Shown here piece by piece: positions 16,194 through 24,849 of a stretch of 34,415 nucleotides of DNA. The position numbers and the translations under genes were made by a program. The notes beneath the pieces were generated by a model, which saw only the letters and a program-made list of their open reading frames with translations, did not search any database and had not been told where the DNA came from. Position 1 is the stretch's first letter; every line of letters starts with the position of its first letter. Origin of the DNA: Myxococcaceae bacterium (GTDB lineage Bacteria > Myxococcota > Myxococcia > Myxococcales > Myxococcaceae); contig SECN01000043.1 of assembly GCA_004173515.1 (NCBI GenBank), forward strand, positions 1 to 34,415. Reading direction: 5' to 3'.

Positions 16194-17459
16194 CTACTTC
16201 GCGGGAGGCTGGGTCGGCGCACTCGCGGGCGTGCCCGCGGCCGGGGCCTGCGCGGGCGCGCCAGACGCACGGCCCGCGCCGCCCACGCCCTGCGCTTCCT
16301 GCGGCGCCTCGGGCTTCTGCCGACCTTCGGGCGCGGCGGAGACCTTCACCGGCGTGCCGTTCGTCAGGTCGCGCGCGGACCCGAGCAGCACCACGTCCCC
16401 GGCCTTCAACCCCGAGCGCACCTCCACGGTCTGCGCCACGTCGTCCCGCAGGCCGAGCGTCACCGCCACCTGCTCCACCTTGCCGTCGCTGATGCGCTGC
16501 ACGGTGGGCGGCTCCTGACGCGTGTCCAGCGCGTCCACCGGCACCGCGAGCGCCTGCTTCGCCTGCGACGCCACACGCCCTTGCGCGAACAGGCCCGACA
16601 GCAGCACCTGTTCGGTGTTGGGGATGCTCACGTAGATGCGCACCTGTCCCGTCGCGGGGTCGACCGCCGGGTTGATGAGCTCCACCCGTCCCTTGAAGGC
16701 GCGGTCGGCGTAGCCGTTCACGCGGAAGTCCACCTGCGTGCCCACCTTCACCTGGTCCAACTGCGTCGCGGGCACGGACGCCTCCAGCCGCAGCGTCGCG
16801 GGGTCCACCACCGTGAAGAGCGGCGCGCCCGGCTGGACGATGTCGCCCGAGTGCACCTGCCGCTCGCTCACCACGCCCGTGAACGGGGCGGTGATGCGCG
16901 TGCGCCCCAACTGGTCCTGCGCCAGCTTCAGGCGCGCCTGCGCTTCCGCCAGCTGTCCTTCCGCCTGCGTCCTCGCGAGCTGCGTGCGCTCGAAGTCGCG
17001 GCGGGTGATGACGCCCTGTTTGACGAGCAGCTGGTTGCGCTGCTCATCCGCCTTCGCCACCTGGAGCGAGTTGCGCGCCACGCGCAGGGTGGAGCTGGCC
17101 GCCAGCACCTGCGCGCGCAGGGTGCCCTCCTCCACGCGGGCCAGCAGGTCCCCCTCCTTCACCGTCTGCCCCTGGTCCGCCTTCACCTCCAGGATGCTGC
17201 CGCCCACCTCCGCGCGCACGTTGGCCACCCGCCGTGCCTGGAGCGAACCGGAGATGACAGGACCGCTCTGGAGCTGCATGGGCGCCACGCGCACCACGTT
17301 CTCCGGGCCCAGGGATACGACCTGGGGCGTCGTCGGCGCTGGCGCCTCCTCCGAGCGCTGTCCACACCCGGCGCCCAGCCAGAGGACGCCCAGCAACGCG
17401 CCCAGCCGCAGGCCCGCGCGCGCGGCCCGGCCCCCCGTCGTCGAATCGGCTCGTCTCAC
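16194..17459 (-). CDS. RND efflux periplasmic adaptor (membrane fusion protein), lipoprotein
   Basis: A 421-residue adaptor bridging the permease encoded next to it and an unseen outer-membrane channel. The N-terminal signal ends WLGAGC (Cys31, lipidation site). Family features follow: a first lipoyl half RVANVRAEVGGSILEVKADQ; a coiled-coil hairpin through LRVARNSLQVAKADEQRNQL and QLAEAQARLKLAQDQLGRTR; a second lipoyl half ITAPFTGVVSERQVHSGDIV; and beta-barrel and membrane-proximal domains. The C-terminal tail is Ala/Pro/Gly-rich and probably disordered. The start is GTG 17459, with GAGGCAGG just upstream. A longer frame to 17606 would put about 50 basic residues before the signal peptide and is rejected. 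It forms an operon with the permease. Confidence 0.85.
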   Translation of the reverse strand: MRRADSTTGGRAARAGLRLGALLGVLWLGAGCGQRSEEAPAPTTPQVVSLGPENVVRVAPMQLQSGPVISGSLQARRVANVRAEVGGSILEVKADQGQTVKEGDLLARVEEGTLRAQVLAASSTLRVARNSLQVAKADEQRNQLLVKQGVITRRDFERTQLARTQAEGQLAEAQARLKLAQDQLGRTRITAPFTGVVSERQVHSGDIVQPGAPLFTVVDPATLRLEASVPATQLDQVKVGTQVDFRVNGYADRAFKGRVELINPAVDPATGQVRIYVSIPNTEQVLLSGLFAQGRVASQAKQALAVPVDALDTRQEPPTVQRISDGKVEQVAVTLGLRDDVAQTVEVRSGLKAGDVVLLGSARDLTNGTPVKVSAAPEGRQKPEAPQEAQGVGGAGRASGAPAQAPAAGTPASAPTQPPAK

Positions 17460-17594
17460 GACCTGCCTCGGCCGACGAGGCCACGAAACACACAGGCGCC
17501 TCCCACGCCAGCCAGGGAAGCGGGCGCTTCCCACCGGAAACGTCAACGGCCTCCGCCCCCATGAACCGGGACGAAGGCCGCGCATGACGTCGAA

Positions 17595-17612
17595 CCCCTC
17601 ACGCACGAGGGG
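17595..17612 (-). terminator. weak hairpin after the CxxCH lipoprotein gene
   Basis: CCCCTC and GAGGGG form a 6-bp stem around a 6-nt loop. It lies 18 bp beyond the stop codon at 17631 of the minus-strand lipoprotein gene and before the adaptor start at 17459. There is no T-run, so termination is only suggested. Confidence 0.3.
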
Positions 17613-17630
17613 CAGGCAACCAGGGGGTCT

Positions 17631-19490
17631 CTAGTGGACCGACGCGCTGGTCGCCGTGAACGACGCGGTCAGGCAGCTCTGGTTGGCCGTCTGGTCAAGG
17701 AAGGTCTGGCGGGCCAGCACTTCGTTGAAGGTGCGGACGGGGGCGCCATCCGCGCGGTCCGGGACGACGAGCGCGCCGCTCAGGAAGGGCGACAGCACGC
17801 CGTTCCAGTTCACGTGGGTGAAGGACGTGCCCAGCTCGTCGCCGTGGCAGCCATCACAGGTGTTGAGCGAGAACACGTGCCGGGCCTGACGGTTGGGGAT
17901 GCTCGCGGCGGGCAGGCTCCAGAACGGGGGCGTGGCGAAGGGCGACGGCACGACGGAGCGACCCCCGCGGAACGGCGTGGCGCCCACCATCAGCGGGACG
18001 GTGTACGTGCCGGCCACGATGGCGCCCGCGTTGGTGTTCACGAAGGTCGGAAACACGGTGGTCTTCGTGGCGCGGTCCGGCGTCTGGGCCGTGGTGTGGC
18101 TGTTGAGCAGCCCCAGCACGGGGCCCGGGGCCGTGGCGAACGAGTTCGGGTTGATCTGCGAGTTCCACAGGCGGAACTCACGCAGCTCCCAGGGGTTGAG
18201 CAGCCAGTTCTCGTTGGTGCGCACCTGGTTGATGGAGCTGCGGTTGGGCTTGCGCGGCGACAGGTCGCGCTTGGCGAACTGCTCCGTCAGGGCCTCCAGC
18301 GCGGCATTGTACGAAGCGCTGCCCAGCACCATCCCCGACAGGGCCTGCCACTGCTGCGCGTACGCCTTGATGGAAGCACAGCCCGACTTGTCCACCCCGT
18401 ACTCCAGGATGACCAGGAAGGGCGTCGTGTGGCAGCTGGTGCCCGTGCCCTCGGTGGCGGCGAAGATGAAGCGGCCCTCGCCCGCGCTGCCGGAGCCGTA
18501 GGCGGGGTTGCTGCCGGCCAGGTCCAGCCGGTTGACGATGGCGATGAGCTTGAAGGGCGACTTCGCCAGGTTCAGCTCGCCGGTGGTCAGCTTCGGCCAG
18601 GGGGTGACCAGCTTCGGCACGATGTTGGTGCGCGGCGGGCTGGTGAAGGAGTTGATGGTGCGGGGCGCTTCCCACTGACGGACCCACTCGCGCACGAAGG
18701 TGGTGGGGGCCACGCCGGTGAACGGCTGGTTGGCCATCTCCGTCATCAGGTAGTTGAACGTCCACTTGCCGGTCGGGTTGCCCGCGTTGGTGCAGGGGTC
18801 CCACGTGCGCGTCGGATCATTGATGACGCCAGGCGCGCGGATGATGAGCGAGCGCGCGGGGTCCACCAGCGACGCCAGACCGAAGGGCCGGATGGGAACG
18901 CGCTGGCCGACCTGGAACACGGTGGACATCGCCGTCACCGGCACGGTGCGCACGAGCGCGCGGTTCTCGAACACCGCCGTCGTCAGCGGCTCCTGCGACT
19001 GGGACTGCGCCTGGAGGATGCGCTGCTGCTCCGCCTGGAGCGCCACGAAGTCGAAGGTGCCGCTCGCCGTGAAGAGCAGGTCGCCCGCCACCGCATCGCC
19101 ATTCTGGCCGTCGTCGCGGAAGAGCAGCTGCTGGGAGCCCTCCGCCATCGTCAGCGTCTGGCCGCGGAACAGCTCGTTCTCCGCGCGCTTCGCGTCCAGC
19201 TTCAGCTCGAACACGGACGCCGTCGTCCTGCTGGTCGCCCCCTGCGGGATGGCGAACAGGGACTCCACCACGGGGCGCGCCTGTTCGTCTTCCACCCCCT
19301 GGGTCACCGACCCCAGCGTCTCCTGCATCACGGCGTCCCGGGCAGGGTCGGCCACGGGCGCGTCAGGCTCCGAACCCTCGGGCGCGGGCTGACCGCAGCC
19401 CACCGCCAGGGACGACGCCAGCAGCGCGAACGGCAGGCGCCAGCGCACACTCCGGGACTGCTTCCACAGCGAAGACACGACAGGCTTCAT
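17631..19490 (-). CDS. large secreted lipoprotein with CxxCH haem-type motif
   Basis: A 619-residue lipoprotein; the signal ends SLAVGC with Cys32 as the modified residue. Residues about 60-170 contain FRDDGQNGDAVAGDLLFTA, the calcium-site-like turn typical of choice-of-anchor X-type beta-sandwich domains in myxobacterial surface proteins. The middle part (about 200-500) is a family I know only as uncharacterised, rich in aromatic and Pro residues. Near the C-terminus CDGCH (545-549) is a c-type haem-attachment motif followed by GDELGTSFTHV, so a single haem may be carried. No Met or His axial ligand can be assigned with certainty. Start ATG 19490 has AAGGAG six bases upstream; an alternative start at 19505 is less likely. 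The role is unknown, possibly redox chemistry at the cell surface. Confidence 0.7.
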   Translation of the reverse strand: MKPVVSSLWKQSRSVRWRLPFALLASSLAVGCGQPAPEGSEPDAPVADPARDAVMQETLGSVTQGVEDEQARPVVESLFAIPQGATSRTTASVFELKLDAKRAENELFRGQTLTMAEGSQQLLFRDDGQNGDAVAGDLLFTASGTFDFVALQAEQQRILQAQSQSQEPLTTAVFENRALVRTVPVTAMSTVFQVGQRVPIRPFGLASLVDPARSLIIRAPGVINDPTRTWDPCTNAGNPTGKWTFNYLMTEMANQPFTGVAPTTFVREWVRQWEAPRTINSFTSPPRTNIVPKLVTPWPKLTTGELNLAKSPFKLIAIVNRLDLAGSNPAYGSGSAGEGRFIFAATEGTGTSCHTTPFLVILEYGVDKSGCASIKAYAQQWQALSGMVLGSASYNAALEALTEQFAKRDLSPRKPNRSSINQVRTNENWLLNPWELREFRLWNSQINPNSFATAPGPVLGLLNSHTTAQTPDRATKTTVFPTFVNTNAGAIVAGTYTVPLMVGATPFRGGRSVVPSPFATPPFWSLPAASIPNRQARHVFSLNTCDGCHGDELGTSFTHVNWNGVLSPFLSGALVVPDRADGAPVRTFNEVLARQTFLDQTANQSCLTASFTATSASVH

Positions 19491-19748
19491 GGGTGCTCCT
19501 TCCACGACGGGGAACCGCGACGGCAGGCATCCGATGGGGGCACCCTCACCGCCACGCCCGACGGGCTCCGGAAGGCCTTCGCCCCGGTCCCGTTTCCCTG
19601 TGAAAGCAGCGCGCCCACCCCACCTCCGGCCCCATGGGAGCCGGAGATGAATCAGGCGTTTCCTATATCATGAAACACTGACATTTATCGACTTCCGGAC
19701 TTTGTAGCCTATCCCGTTACAAGTCAGGGTTTGCCGTAGCCTGGGAGG
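19491..19748 (-). promoter_or_regulatory. AT-rich gap containing the CxxCH lipoprotein promoter
   Basis: This 258-bp spacer has a conspicuous AT-rich patch at about 19640-19735, unusual here, including a TATA-containing stretch near 19663-19668. It most likely holds the promoter of the lipoprotein gene starting at 19490. I cannot assign -35 and -10 boxes with a proper spacing. A 7-bp hairpin, GTAGCCT with AGGCTAC and a GGG loop at 19736-19752, overlaps the stop codon of the ADYC gene and may help end its transcript. Confidence 0.35.
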
Positions 19749-20717
19749 CTACAACCCGGTGGTGCCGTACGGCGTCTCGCTGATGAGGCGGGTGCCGGAC
19801 TGGAAGTGGGCAGTGTCACCGCAGTTCGCGATGGCGGTGACGTTCGCGCACGTCACGGGGGCCTGGGCGCGCGTCTGGCTGGTGAAGCAGCGGGCGCCGC
19901 CCTCGTTCCACTCGGCCTCCATGCTCCAGGACTCGGTGTCGGTCTGGACGCCCGCGGCGTCGTAGAGGTTGACCCACTGGCCGTCGGTGGTGTGCGACTC
20001 GCCGTCGCCGCAGAAGTCCGCGCGCACCATGCGGGTGCAGGCCTGGTGGTGGCCCGCGAGGCTCTCGCCGTTGGAGGCGGTGGCCCAGGGCTTGTAGCCA
20101 AAGTGCATGCATTTCGCGATGGCGGCGCCCTCGCAGGCGAAGGTGAAGGCCGCGCTGTCGTTGATCTTCTCACCGCCGCCGGTGACACCCTGGCGGTAGT
20201 CCCAGCGCCCGGCCACGGCGATGGCGGAGGCCGCCGCGCCGCTGGAATCCTGGCACACCGCGCGCCAGGCGCCGTCGGTGCCCTGGTACGAGACGCGGTA
20301 GGACCACAGGTCGCTGTCCACGCCGCTGCCCCGGGTGATGGTGTCCACGCGCAGGGGCAGGGTGGAACCGTCGCCCAGCTTTCCGACGAAGCGCGCGCCG
20401 GTGAAGCTGGTGCCGGTGACCGGGTTGGCGCCGTCGAGTCCGACGAAGGCCGAGCCCTCCAGCCGCACGTTGGTCAGCGCCTTGCCGCTGGCGGACCAGG
20501 CGCCCGTGTAGGCCACGGACACCAGCATGCCACCCAGCTCGGCGTTGTTGAGGTTGCGTCCATTCAGGTTGCGGCCGTTGAGGTTGCGTCCGTTGGGGGA
20601 CACGACCTCCGCCACCTGCGTCCGCAGGGACGGCGCCTCGTCCACCGAGGTCTCCGTGCCACAGCCCACCGCCACGACGGCAAGACACGCCGCGACCACT
20701 CGCTGCAACGTCCTCAT
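19749..20717 (-). CDS. ADYC-domain lipoprotein with NGRNL repeats
   Basis: A 322-residue lipoprotein: the signal ends VAVGC (Cys19). Residues 42-56 are three exact copies of NGRNL, followed by NNAEL, like a short pentapeptide-repeat coil. The remainder (about 66-322) matches the ADYC-domain family found mainly in myxobacteria. It has CEGAAIAKCMHFGYKPW at about 195-211 and CTRMVRADFCGDG at about 227-239, where ADFC replaces the family's ADYC. Many cysteines are paired within the C-terminal half, consistent with disulphides in an exported protein. The function of the family is unknown. I chose ATG 20717 because the signal peptide starts there and GGAAGGGG lies upstream. It sits between the kinase fusion and the CxxCH lipoprotein, separated by 188 and 258 bp. 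Confidence 0.78.
   Translation of the reverse strand: MRTLQRVVAACLAVVAVGCGTETSVDEAPSLRTQVAEVVSPNGRNLNGRNLNGRNLNNAELGGMLVSVAYTGAWSASGKALTNVRLEGSAFVGLDGANPVTGTSFTGARFVGKLGDGSTLPLRVDTITRGSGVDSDLWSYRVSYQGTDGAWRAVCQDSSGAAASAIAVAGRWDYRQGVTGGGEKINDSAAFTFACEGAAIAKCMHFGYKPWATASNGESLAGHHQACTRMVRADFCGDGESHTTDGQWVNLYDAAGVQTDTESWSMEAEWNEGGARCFTSQTRAQAPVTCANVTAIANCGDTAHFQSGTRLISETPYGTTGL
20548..20596 (-). repeat. three 15-bp tandem coding repeats
   Basis: Three near-identical 15-bp units encode NGRNL three times in the ADYC lipoprotein; the copies differ only at synonymous positions (for example GGA versus GGC for glycine). The synonymous differences indicate selection for the peptide rather than very recent slippage. 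Confidence 0.75.
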
Positions 20718-20905
20718 CTGGATGCCCCTTCCCTGCCCCGACCCCGACCCCGCACCGTGCTTCAGGTGACAAGGTCCGTCCGCAGGGAGGGAGCGGCAAC
20801 CGCGGCAGGCCCTGGCGGGCACTTGCCGTGTTGGGTGGCATCCACTTGGAAGCGACCGGGGGACGAAGCCCGGGCTTCTTGAGGGGTTCTATCGTCCGGT
20901 GGTGC

Positions 20906-23900
20906 TCAGTGACCCACGTCCGCGGACGGAGGCGGGTCCGCGCACACGCGAAGGCCCACCGCGACGTCGCGCATGGAGGCCTCTGGCAGCTCGCGGTTGG
21001 TGGAGCGCGCGGACGTCACGGCGAACGAGTAGCTGCCGCCGCGCGCCACCGGGCGGCCGGGCTCCAGCCACGAGCGCGCCCATTCCCAGACGTTGCCCGC
21101 CATGTCGTCCGCGCCGAAGGGGCTGCGGGACGCGGGGTGGCTGCCCACGACGTCCGGGCCGAAGCCGCCCGGATCCTTGCCGTAGGTGGTGTCCACGTTG
21201 GCCTCGTCCGGACCCAGCCGGTTGCCGTGGGGGTACTCGCGGCCGTCCACGCCGCGCGCGGCGCGCTCCCACTCCAGCTCCGAGCACAGCCGCGCGCCGG
21301 GCACCCGGCCGGACGAGGACAGCCAGGCCACGTAGGCCTCCGCGTCGGAGAAGGAGATGCCGCTCACCGGGAACTGGCGCCAGTCCTGCTCCGTGCGCAG
21401 CGAGCGCCGGGCGTAGCGCAGGGGCTCGCCGCTCTTCGCCGTGTAGAGCACGCCGCCGGGCTGGAAGCGCAGCCTCCAACCGCTGGCGTCCGGCTCCAGC
21501 GCGAGCACCCCGGCGTAGCCGCCGGTGCCCACGCGGGGCTGGCGCCGGGCGCGCTCCTCGGCGGGGAGGGCCTCCAGGTAGGTCAGCCAGTCCGCGAACG
21601 TCGTCTCGTGGCGGGCGATGAGGAAGCCCGGCACGGGGACGGAGTGCAGGGGCACGGCGTTGAAGAAGTCGCGCACGCTGGCCTCGGCGGCGCTGCCGAA
21701 GCGCACCTCGCCCGGGGGCACGTAGGCGAAGCCCGCCGGCAGCGAGCCCGCGCGGGGCAGCGGCAGGACGACGCGGCGCGACTCGCCGCGCTGGAGCAGC
21801 AGCGGCTGCACCGCGTCCTCGTGGCCCGGCGCGCGCACGGTGAGCCGGTAGGGGCCGGGAGCCAGGGCGACGTCGGCGCCGGGGGCCGCGGGGGAAGAGG
21901 ACACGGGTTCGCCCGCGAGCTCCGGGCCCCCGGGCTCGCGCGTCAGGGGGCGCAGCTCCACGGAGGCCCCGGGCGCATCCGCGTCCACGGACAGGTGCGC
22001 GGGCGCGTTCCAGCGCAGCCAGCGGGTGCCGTCCGCGTCATAGAGGCGCATGCGCTGGAGCAGCGCGGGCAGCACGGGTTCGCGCTCGCCTTCGGCCCAC
22101 AGGGCGCGCTCGTAGAGGAAGTCCGCCAGCGCGTCGCGCACGTCGGCGCGGCCGGGGGCCAGGGCCAGCGCGCGCTCCAGCCGGTCCGCCACGGCGTCGA
22201 AGTGGTGCGCCAGTTGGGCCGCGTGCCCGGTGGCCTTCAGCCAGCTCCGGTCGCCGTCCGCCTTGTGGCCGGTGTCGTAGAGGTGGAAGGCCTCGGTGCG
22301 CTCGGCCTGGAGCGCATCGCGCTCGGTCCGCACGGAGTCCAGCTCCGCGGAGGCCGCGCCCAGTTCGGTGCGCACGCGGGAATCGAGGATGCGGCGCTCG
22401 CGCCACTGGAGGCCCGCGTACACCAGGGCCAGCGACACGAGGAAGCCCAGCGCCAGCCCCTGCTTCAGGCGCCGGCTGCGCACGCCGGTGCTGCGCGAGG
22501 TGTCGAGGAAGGACTGCTCGCGCCGGGTGAGTTCGGAGGGCTCCAGCACCCCGGTCTCCGCGAGCTGCCGGGGCCCCCAGAGGGACTCGCGCGCGTGGCC
22601 CAGGCGCTCCCACTGCGCGGCGGCGGCCTCCAGCCGGGCCTGCACCTCGCGGCGCTCGCCGGCCTCCACCAGCCAGCGGGCCAGCGTGGTCCACCCGGTG
22701 AGCAGCGCCTCGTGGGCCAGCTCGTACGCGGTGCCGCCCTCCCCTTCGCGAGCGACCAGCAGGCGCGCGCGCACCAGGGCCTCCAGCGCGGCGCGGTAGC
22801 GGGGATCATCCCCCACCAGTTCGCGGTCCGTCTTGCGCGCGCGGGTGCCATCCTGGGTCACCAGGCGCAGCATCACGCCGCGAGCCGCCGAGCGTTGATC
22901 CGGCAGCAGGCGGGCCACGGCGGCGTCCGCATGCCGCGCGAGCGCGCCGGACACCCCGCCCAGCGAGTCCAGCGCCGCCTGGGTCATCACGCCTCGGGAC
23001 TCATCGCGCGCGTCCCACAGCTCCGCCAGCGCGAACTGGAGCAGGGGCAGGCCGCCGTCGGAGGCCGTCGTGGAGGCGACGAGCGCGTCCACCACGGCCT
23101 CGGATTCGAAGCGCACGCCCTTCACGCGGGCGGGGCCGACGATGGCCTCGCGCGTCTCCTCGGAGGTGAGCGCGCGCAGCAGGTACAGCGCGTGCGGCAC
23201 CTCCGGCCCCAGGCCGGGCACGCCGGTGAGGCGGGTGAGGAAGTCGCTGCGGCCGGTGGCCAGCAGGCGCAGTCCGCCGGCCGCCTCGGTGAGCGACCCC
23301 AGCGCCGCGCCCGCGAGCGCCGCCTCCTCCGGAGGCGACAGCGTCACCAGTTCCTCCAACTGGTCCATGTAGAGCAGCAGACCGCCCTGGGTGCCCAGCT
23401 TCGCGCGGAGCCGGCGGCCGAGCGACGTGGGGTCCTGGCGCAGCGTCTCCGCGAGCGGCTCCTCGTCCACCTCCAGCACCGGGGCGAGCGCCACGGCGAG
23501 CGCGGAGACGGGCCTGCGCCCGGGCACGAGCCGCGCGGTGCGCCAGCGCCGGCCGTCCTCCAGCGCGCCGTCGCACACGGCGGGGAGGATGCCCGCGAGG
23601 CACAGCGATGACTTGCCGACGCCGGAGTCGCCCGTCATCAGCAGGAAGGCCTCCGCTTTGAGCCGCTCCAGCACGGCGCGCTGCTCACGGCGGCGGCCGA
23701 AGAAGAGCGAGCGGTGTTCGGCCTCGAAGGCCTGGAGGCCGCGGTAGGGATTGCCCTCCGGGACGACGACGGGCACCTCCTCGCGGTTGAGCGCCTCCAG
23801 CGCGTCGAGCAACTGCGCGGCGGACGCATGGCGCTCCGCCGGGTCGCGCCGCAGGCACTTGTCGATGGCGGCGGCGAAGCCGGGGTCCACCAACGGGGAG

Positions 23901-24730
23901 ACCTCGAGCAGGGGCCGGACATCGCGGGTGCGCACGGCCTCGGACAGCTCGCGCCAGGGCACGTCGCGGAAGGGGCCCCGGCCCGCGCACAGCTCGTAGA
24001 GCACGACGCCCAGCGAGTACACGTCGCTGCGCGCGGTGAGCTCCTCACCGGCCCAGGCCTCCGGGGACATGTAGTACGGCGTGCCCACCAGCGAGCCGCG
24101 CGGCAGGGACGGCAGGAAGACGCCATCCAGCGACCGGGCGCCCAGGGCGGGGCTGGCTTCGGGGTCCCAGTCCGCGGGCAGCTCCGGCGGCGGCATGGGC
24201 GCGCGCGGGGCGGTAGGTTCGCTGCTTTCGGCGCGGTCGAGCAGCTTGGCGAGCCCGAAGTCGAGCAGCTTCACCTCGCCGCTCTCCGTGAGCACGGCGT
24301 TGCCGGGCTTGATGTCGCGGTGGAGCACGCCCCGGCGGTGGGCGGCCCCCAGGCCCCGGGCCAGGTCCCGCCCGATGCCGAGCGCGCGCTCCCAGGACAC
24401 GGGCCGGGCCAGCCGGTCCAGGCTGACGCCCCGGATGAACTCGGAGATGAGGTACGGCTGGTCCTCCAACTGGCCCACCCGGTACAGGGTGACGACGTTG
24501 GGGTGCTGGATGCGGGCGGCGGCGCGGGCTTCCACCAGGAAGCGCGCCAGCGCGTTGGAGCCCAGCGACGGGATGAACTTCACCGCGACGGGGCGCTCCA
24601 GGAGCGTGTCGTGCGCCAGGTACACCCGGCCCGTGCGTCCCCGTCCGAGCGGCCGCACGATGCGGTACTCGTCGAACTCCTCCGGAGGAGTCCACGCGTC
24701 GGATGGAGGGGACGAGGCGGGAGAGCCCAC
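20906..24730 (-). CDS. Ser/Thr protein kinase fused to nSTAND1 NTPase and SUMF1/FGE-like domain
   Basis: A 1274-residue multidomain sensor. The Hanks-type kinase (about 20-312) has glycine loop GRGRTG (29-34), Lys51, HRDIKPGN (137-144), DFG (157-159) and activation-loop end GTPYYMSPE, so it looks active. A STAND NTPase of nSTAND1 type follows (about 327-740): NPYRGLQAFEAEHRSLFFGR, Walker A GDSGVGKSS (367-375), and Walker B-like LLLYMDQLEE. One transmembrane helix (about 756-776) and a heptad-like stretch (780-815) come next. After a PEGA-like stretch near 955-985, a SUMF1/formylglycine-generating-enzyme-like domain fills about 998-1265 (GNVWEW 1212-1217, RGGSY 1230-1234, VGLRVC). The cysteines that FGE uses after GGSY are absent (GGSYSFAVTS), so this domain probably binds rather than modifies. 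The start is GTG 24730 with a poor ribosome site. The FGE-like part should face the periplasm. Confidence 0.9.
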   Translation of the reverse strand: MGSPASSPPSDAWTPPEEFDEYRIVRPLGRGRTGRVYLAHDTLLERPVAVKFIPSLGSNALARFLVEARAAARIQHPNVVTLYRVGQLEDQPYLISEFIRGVSLDRLARPVSWERALGIGRDLARGLGAAHRRGVLHRDIKPGNAVLTESGEVKLLDFGLAKLLDRAESSEPTAPRAPMPPPELPADWDPEASPALGARSLDGVFLPSLPRGSLVGTPYYMSPEAWAGEELTARSDVYSLGVVLYELCAGRGPFRDVPWRELSEAVRTRDVRPLLEVSPLVDPGFAAAIDKCLRRDPAERHASAAQLLDALEALNREEVPVVVPEGNPYRGLQAFEAEHRSLFFGRRREQRAVLERLKAEAFLLMTGDSGVGKSSLCLAGILPAVCDGALEDGRRWRTARLVPGRRPVSALAVALAPVLEVDEEPLAETLRQDPTSLGRRLRAKLGTQGGLLLYMDQLEELVTLSPPEEAALAGAALGSLTEAAGGLRLLATGRSDFLTRLTGVPGLGPEVPHALYLLRALTSEETREAIVGPARVKGVRFESEAVVDALVASTTASDGGLPLLQFALAELWDARDESRGVMTQAALDSLGGVSGALARHADAAVARLLPDQRSAARGVMLRLVTQDGTRARKTDRELVGDDPRYRAALEALVRARLLVAREGEGGTAYELAHEALLTGWTTLARWLVEAGERREVQARLEAAAAQWERLGHARESLWGPRQLAETGVLEPSELTRREQSFLDTSRSTGVRSRRLKQGLALGFLVSLALVYAGLQWRERRILDSRVRTELGAASAELDSVRTERDALQAERTEAFHLYDTGHKADGDRSWLKATGHAAQLAHHFDAVADRLERALALAPGRADVRDALADFLYERALWAEGEREPVLPALLQRMRLYDADGTRWLRWNAPAHLSVDADAPGASVELRPLTREPGGPELAGEPVSSSPAAPGADVALAPGPYRLTVRAPGHEDAVQPLLLQRGESRRVVLPLPRAGSLPAGFAYVPPGEVRFGSAAEASVRDFFNAVPLHSVPVPGFLIARHETTFADWLTYLEALPAEERARRQPRVGTGGYAGVLALEPDASGWRLRFQPGGVLYTAKSGEPLRYARRSLRTEQDWRQFPVSGISFSDAEAYVAWLSSSGRVPGARLCSELEWERAARGVDGREYPHGNRLGPDEANVDTTYGKDPGGFGPDVVGSHPASRSPFGADDMAGNVWEWARSWLEPGRPVARGGSYSFAVTSARSTNRELPEASMRDVAVGLRVCADPPPSADVGH

Positions 24731-24849
24731 CGGGGTTGCCTACGCATCCCGCGCCCGGGGGTCAACCCAGGGGCATACGAGAGGAGCGCCAGCAGCAACA
24801 GACCGCCCCCCGGTGTCCGGCCGTGGACACTTCGGGGCCCGGTTCGGGG

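Noticed and set aside
14133..17564. A 1143-codon open frame on the plus strand opposite the RND permease and adaptor
   Set aside because: It is the antisense shadow of two well-recognised genes in high-GC DNA; its translation is Arg/His/Ala-rich without any domain.
20548..20596. Short tandem repeat considered as a CRISPR array
   Set aside because: The units are 15 bp with no spacers and encode NGRNL in frame, so they are coding repeats. No CRISPR array or cas gene was seen in the window.
20906..21730. FGE-like domain as an active formylglycine-generating enzyme
   Set aside because: The active-site cysteines after the GGSY segment are missing and no sulfatase gene is nearby.
20828..23611. 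A 927-codon plus-strand open frame opposite the kinase fusion
   Set aside because: Antisense artefact; the minus strand has kinase, NTPase and FGE-like motifs in order.
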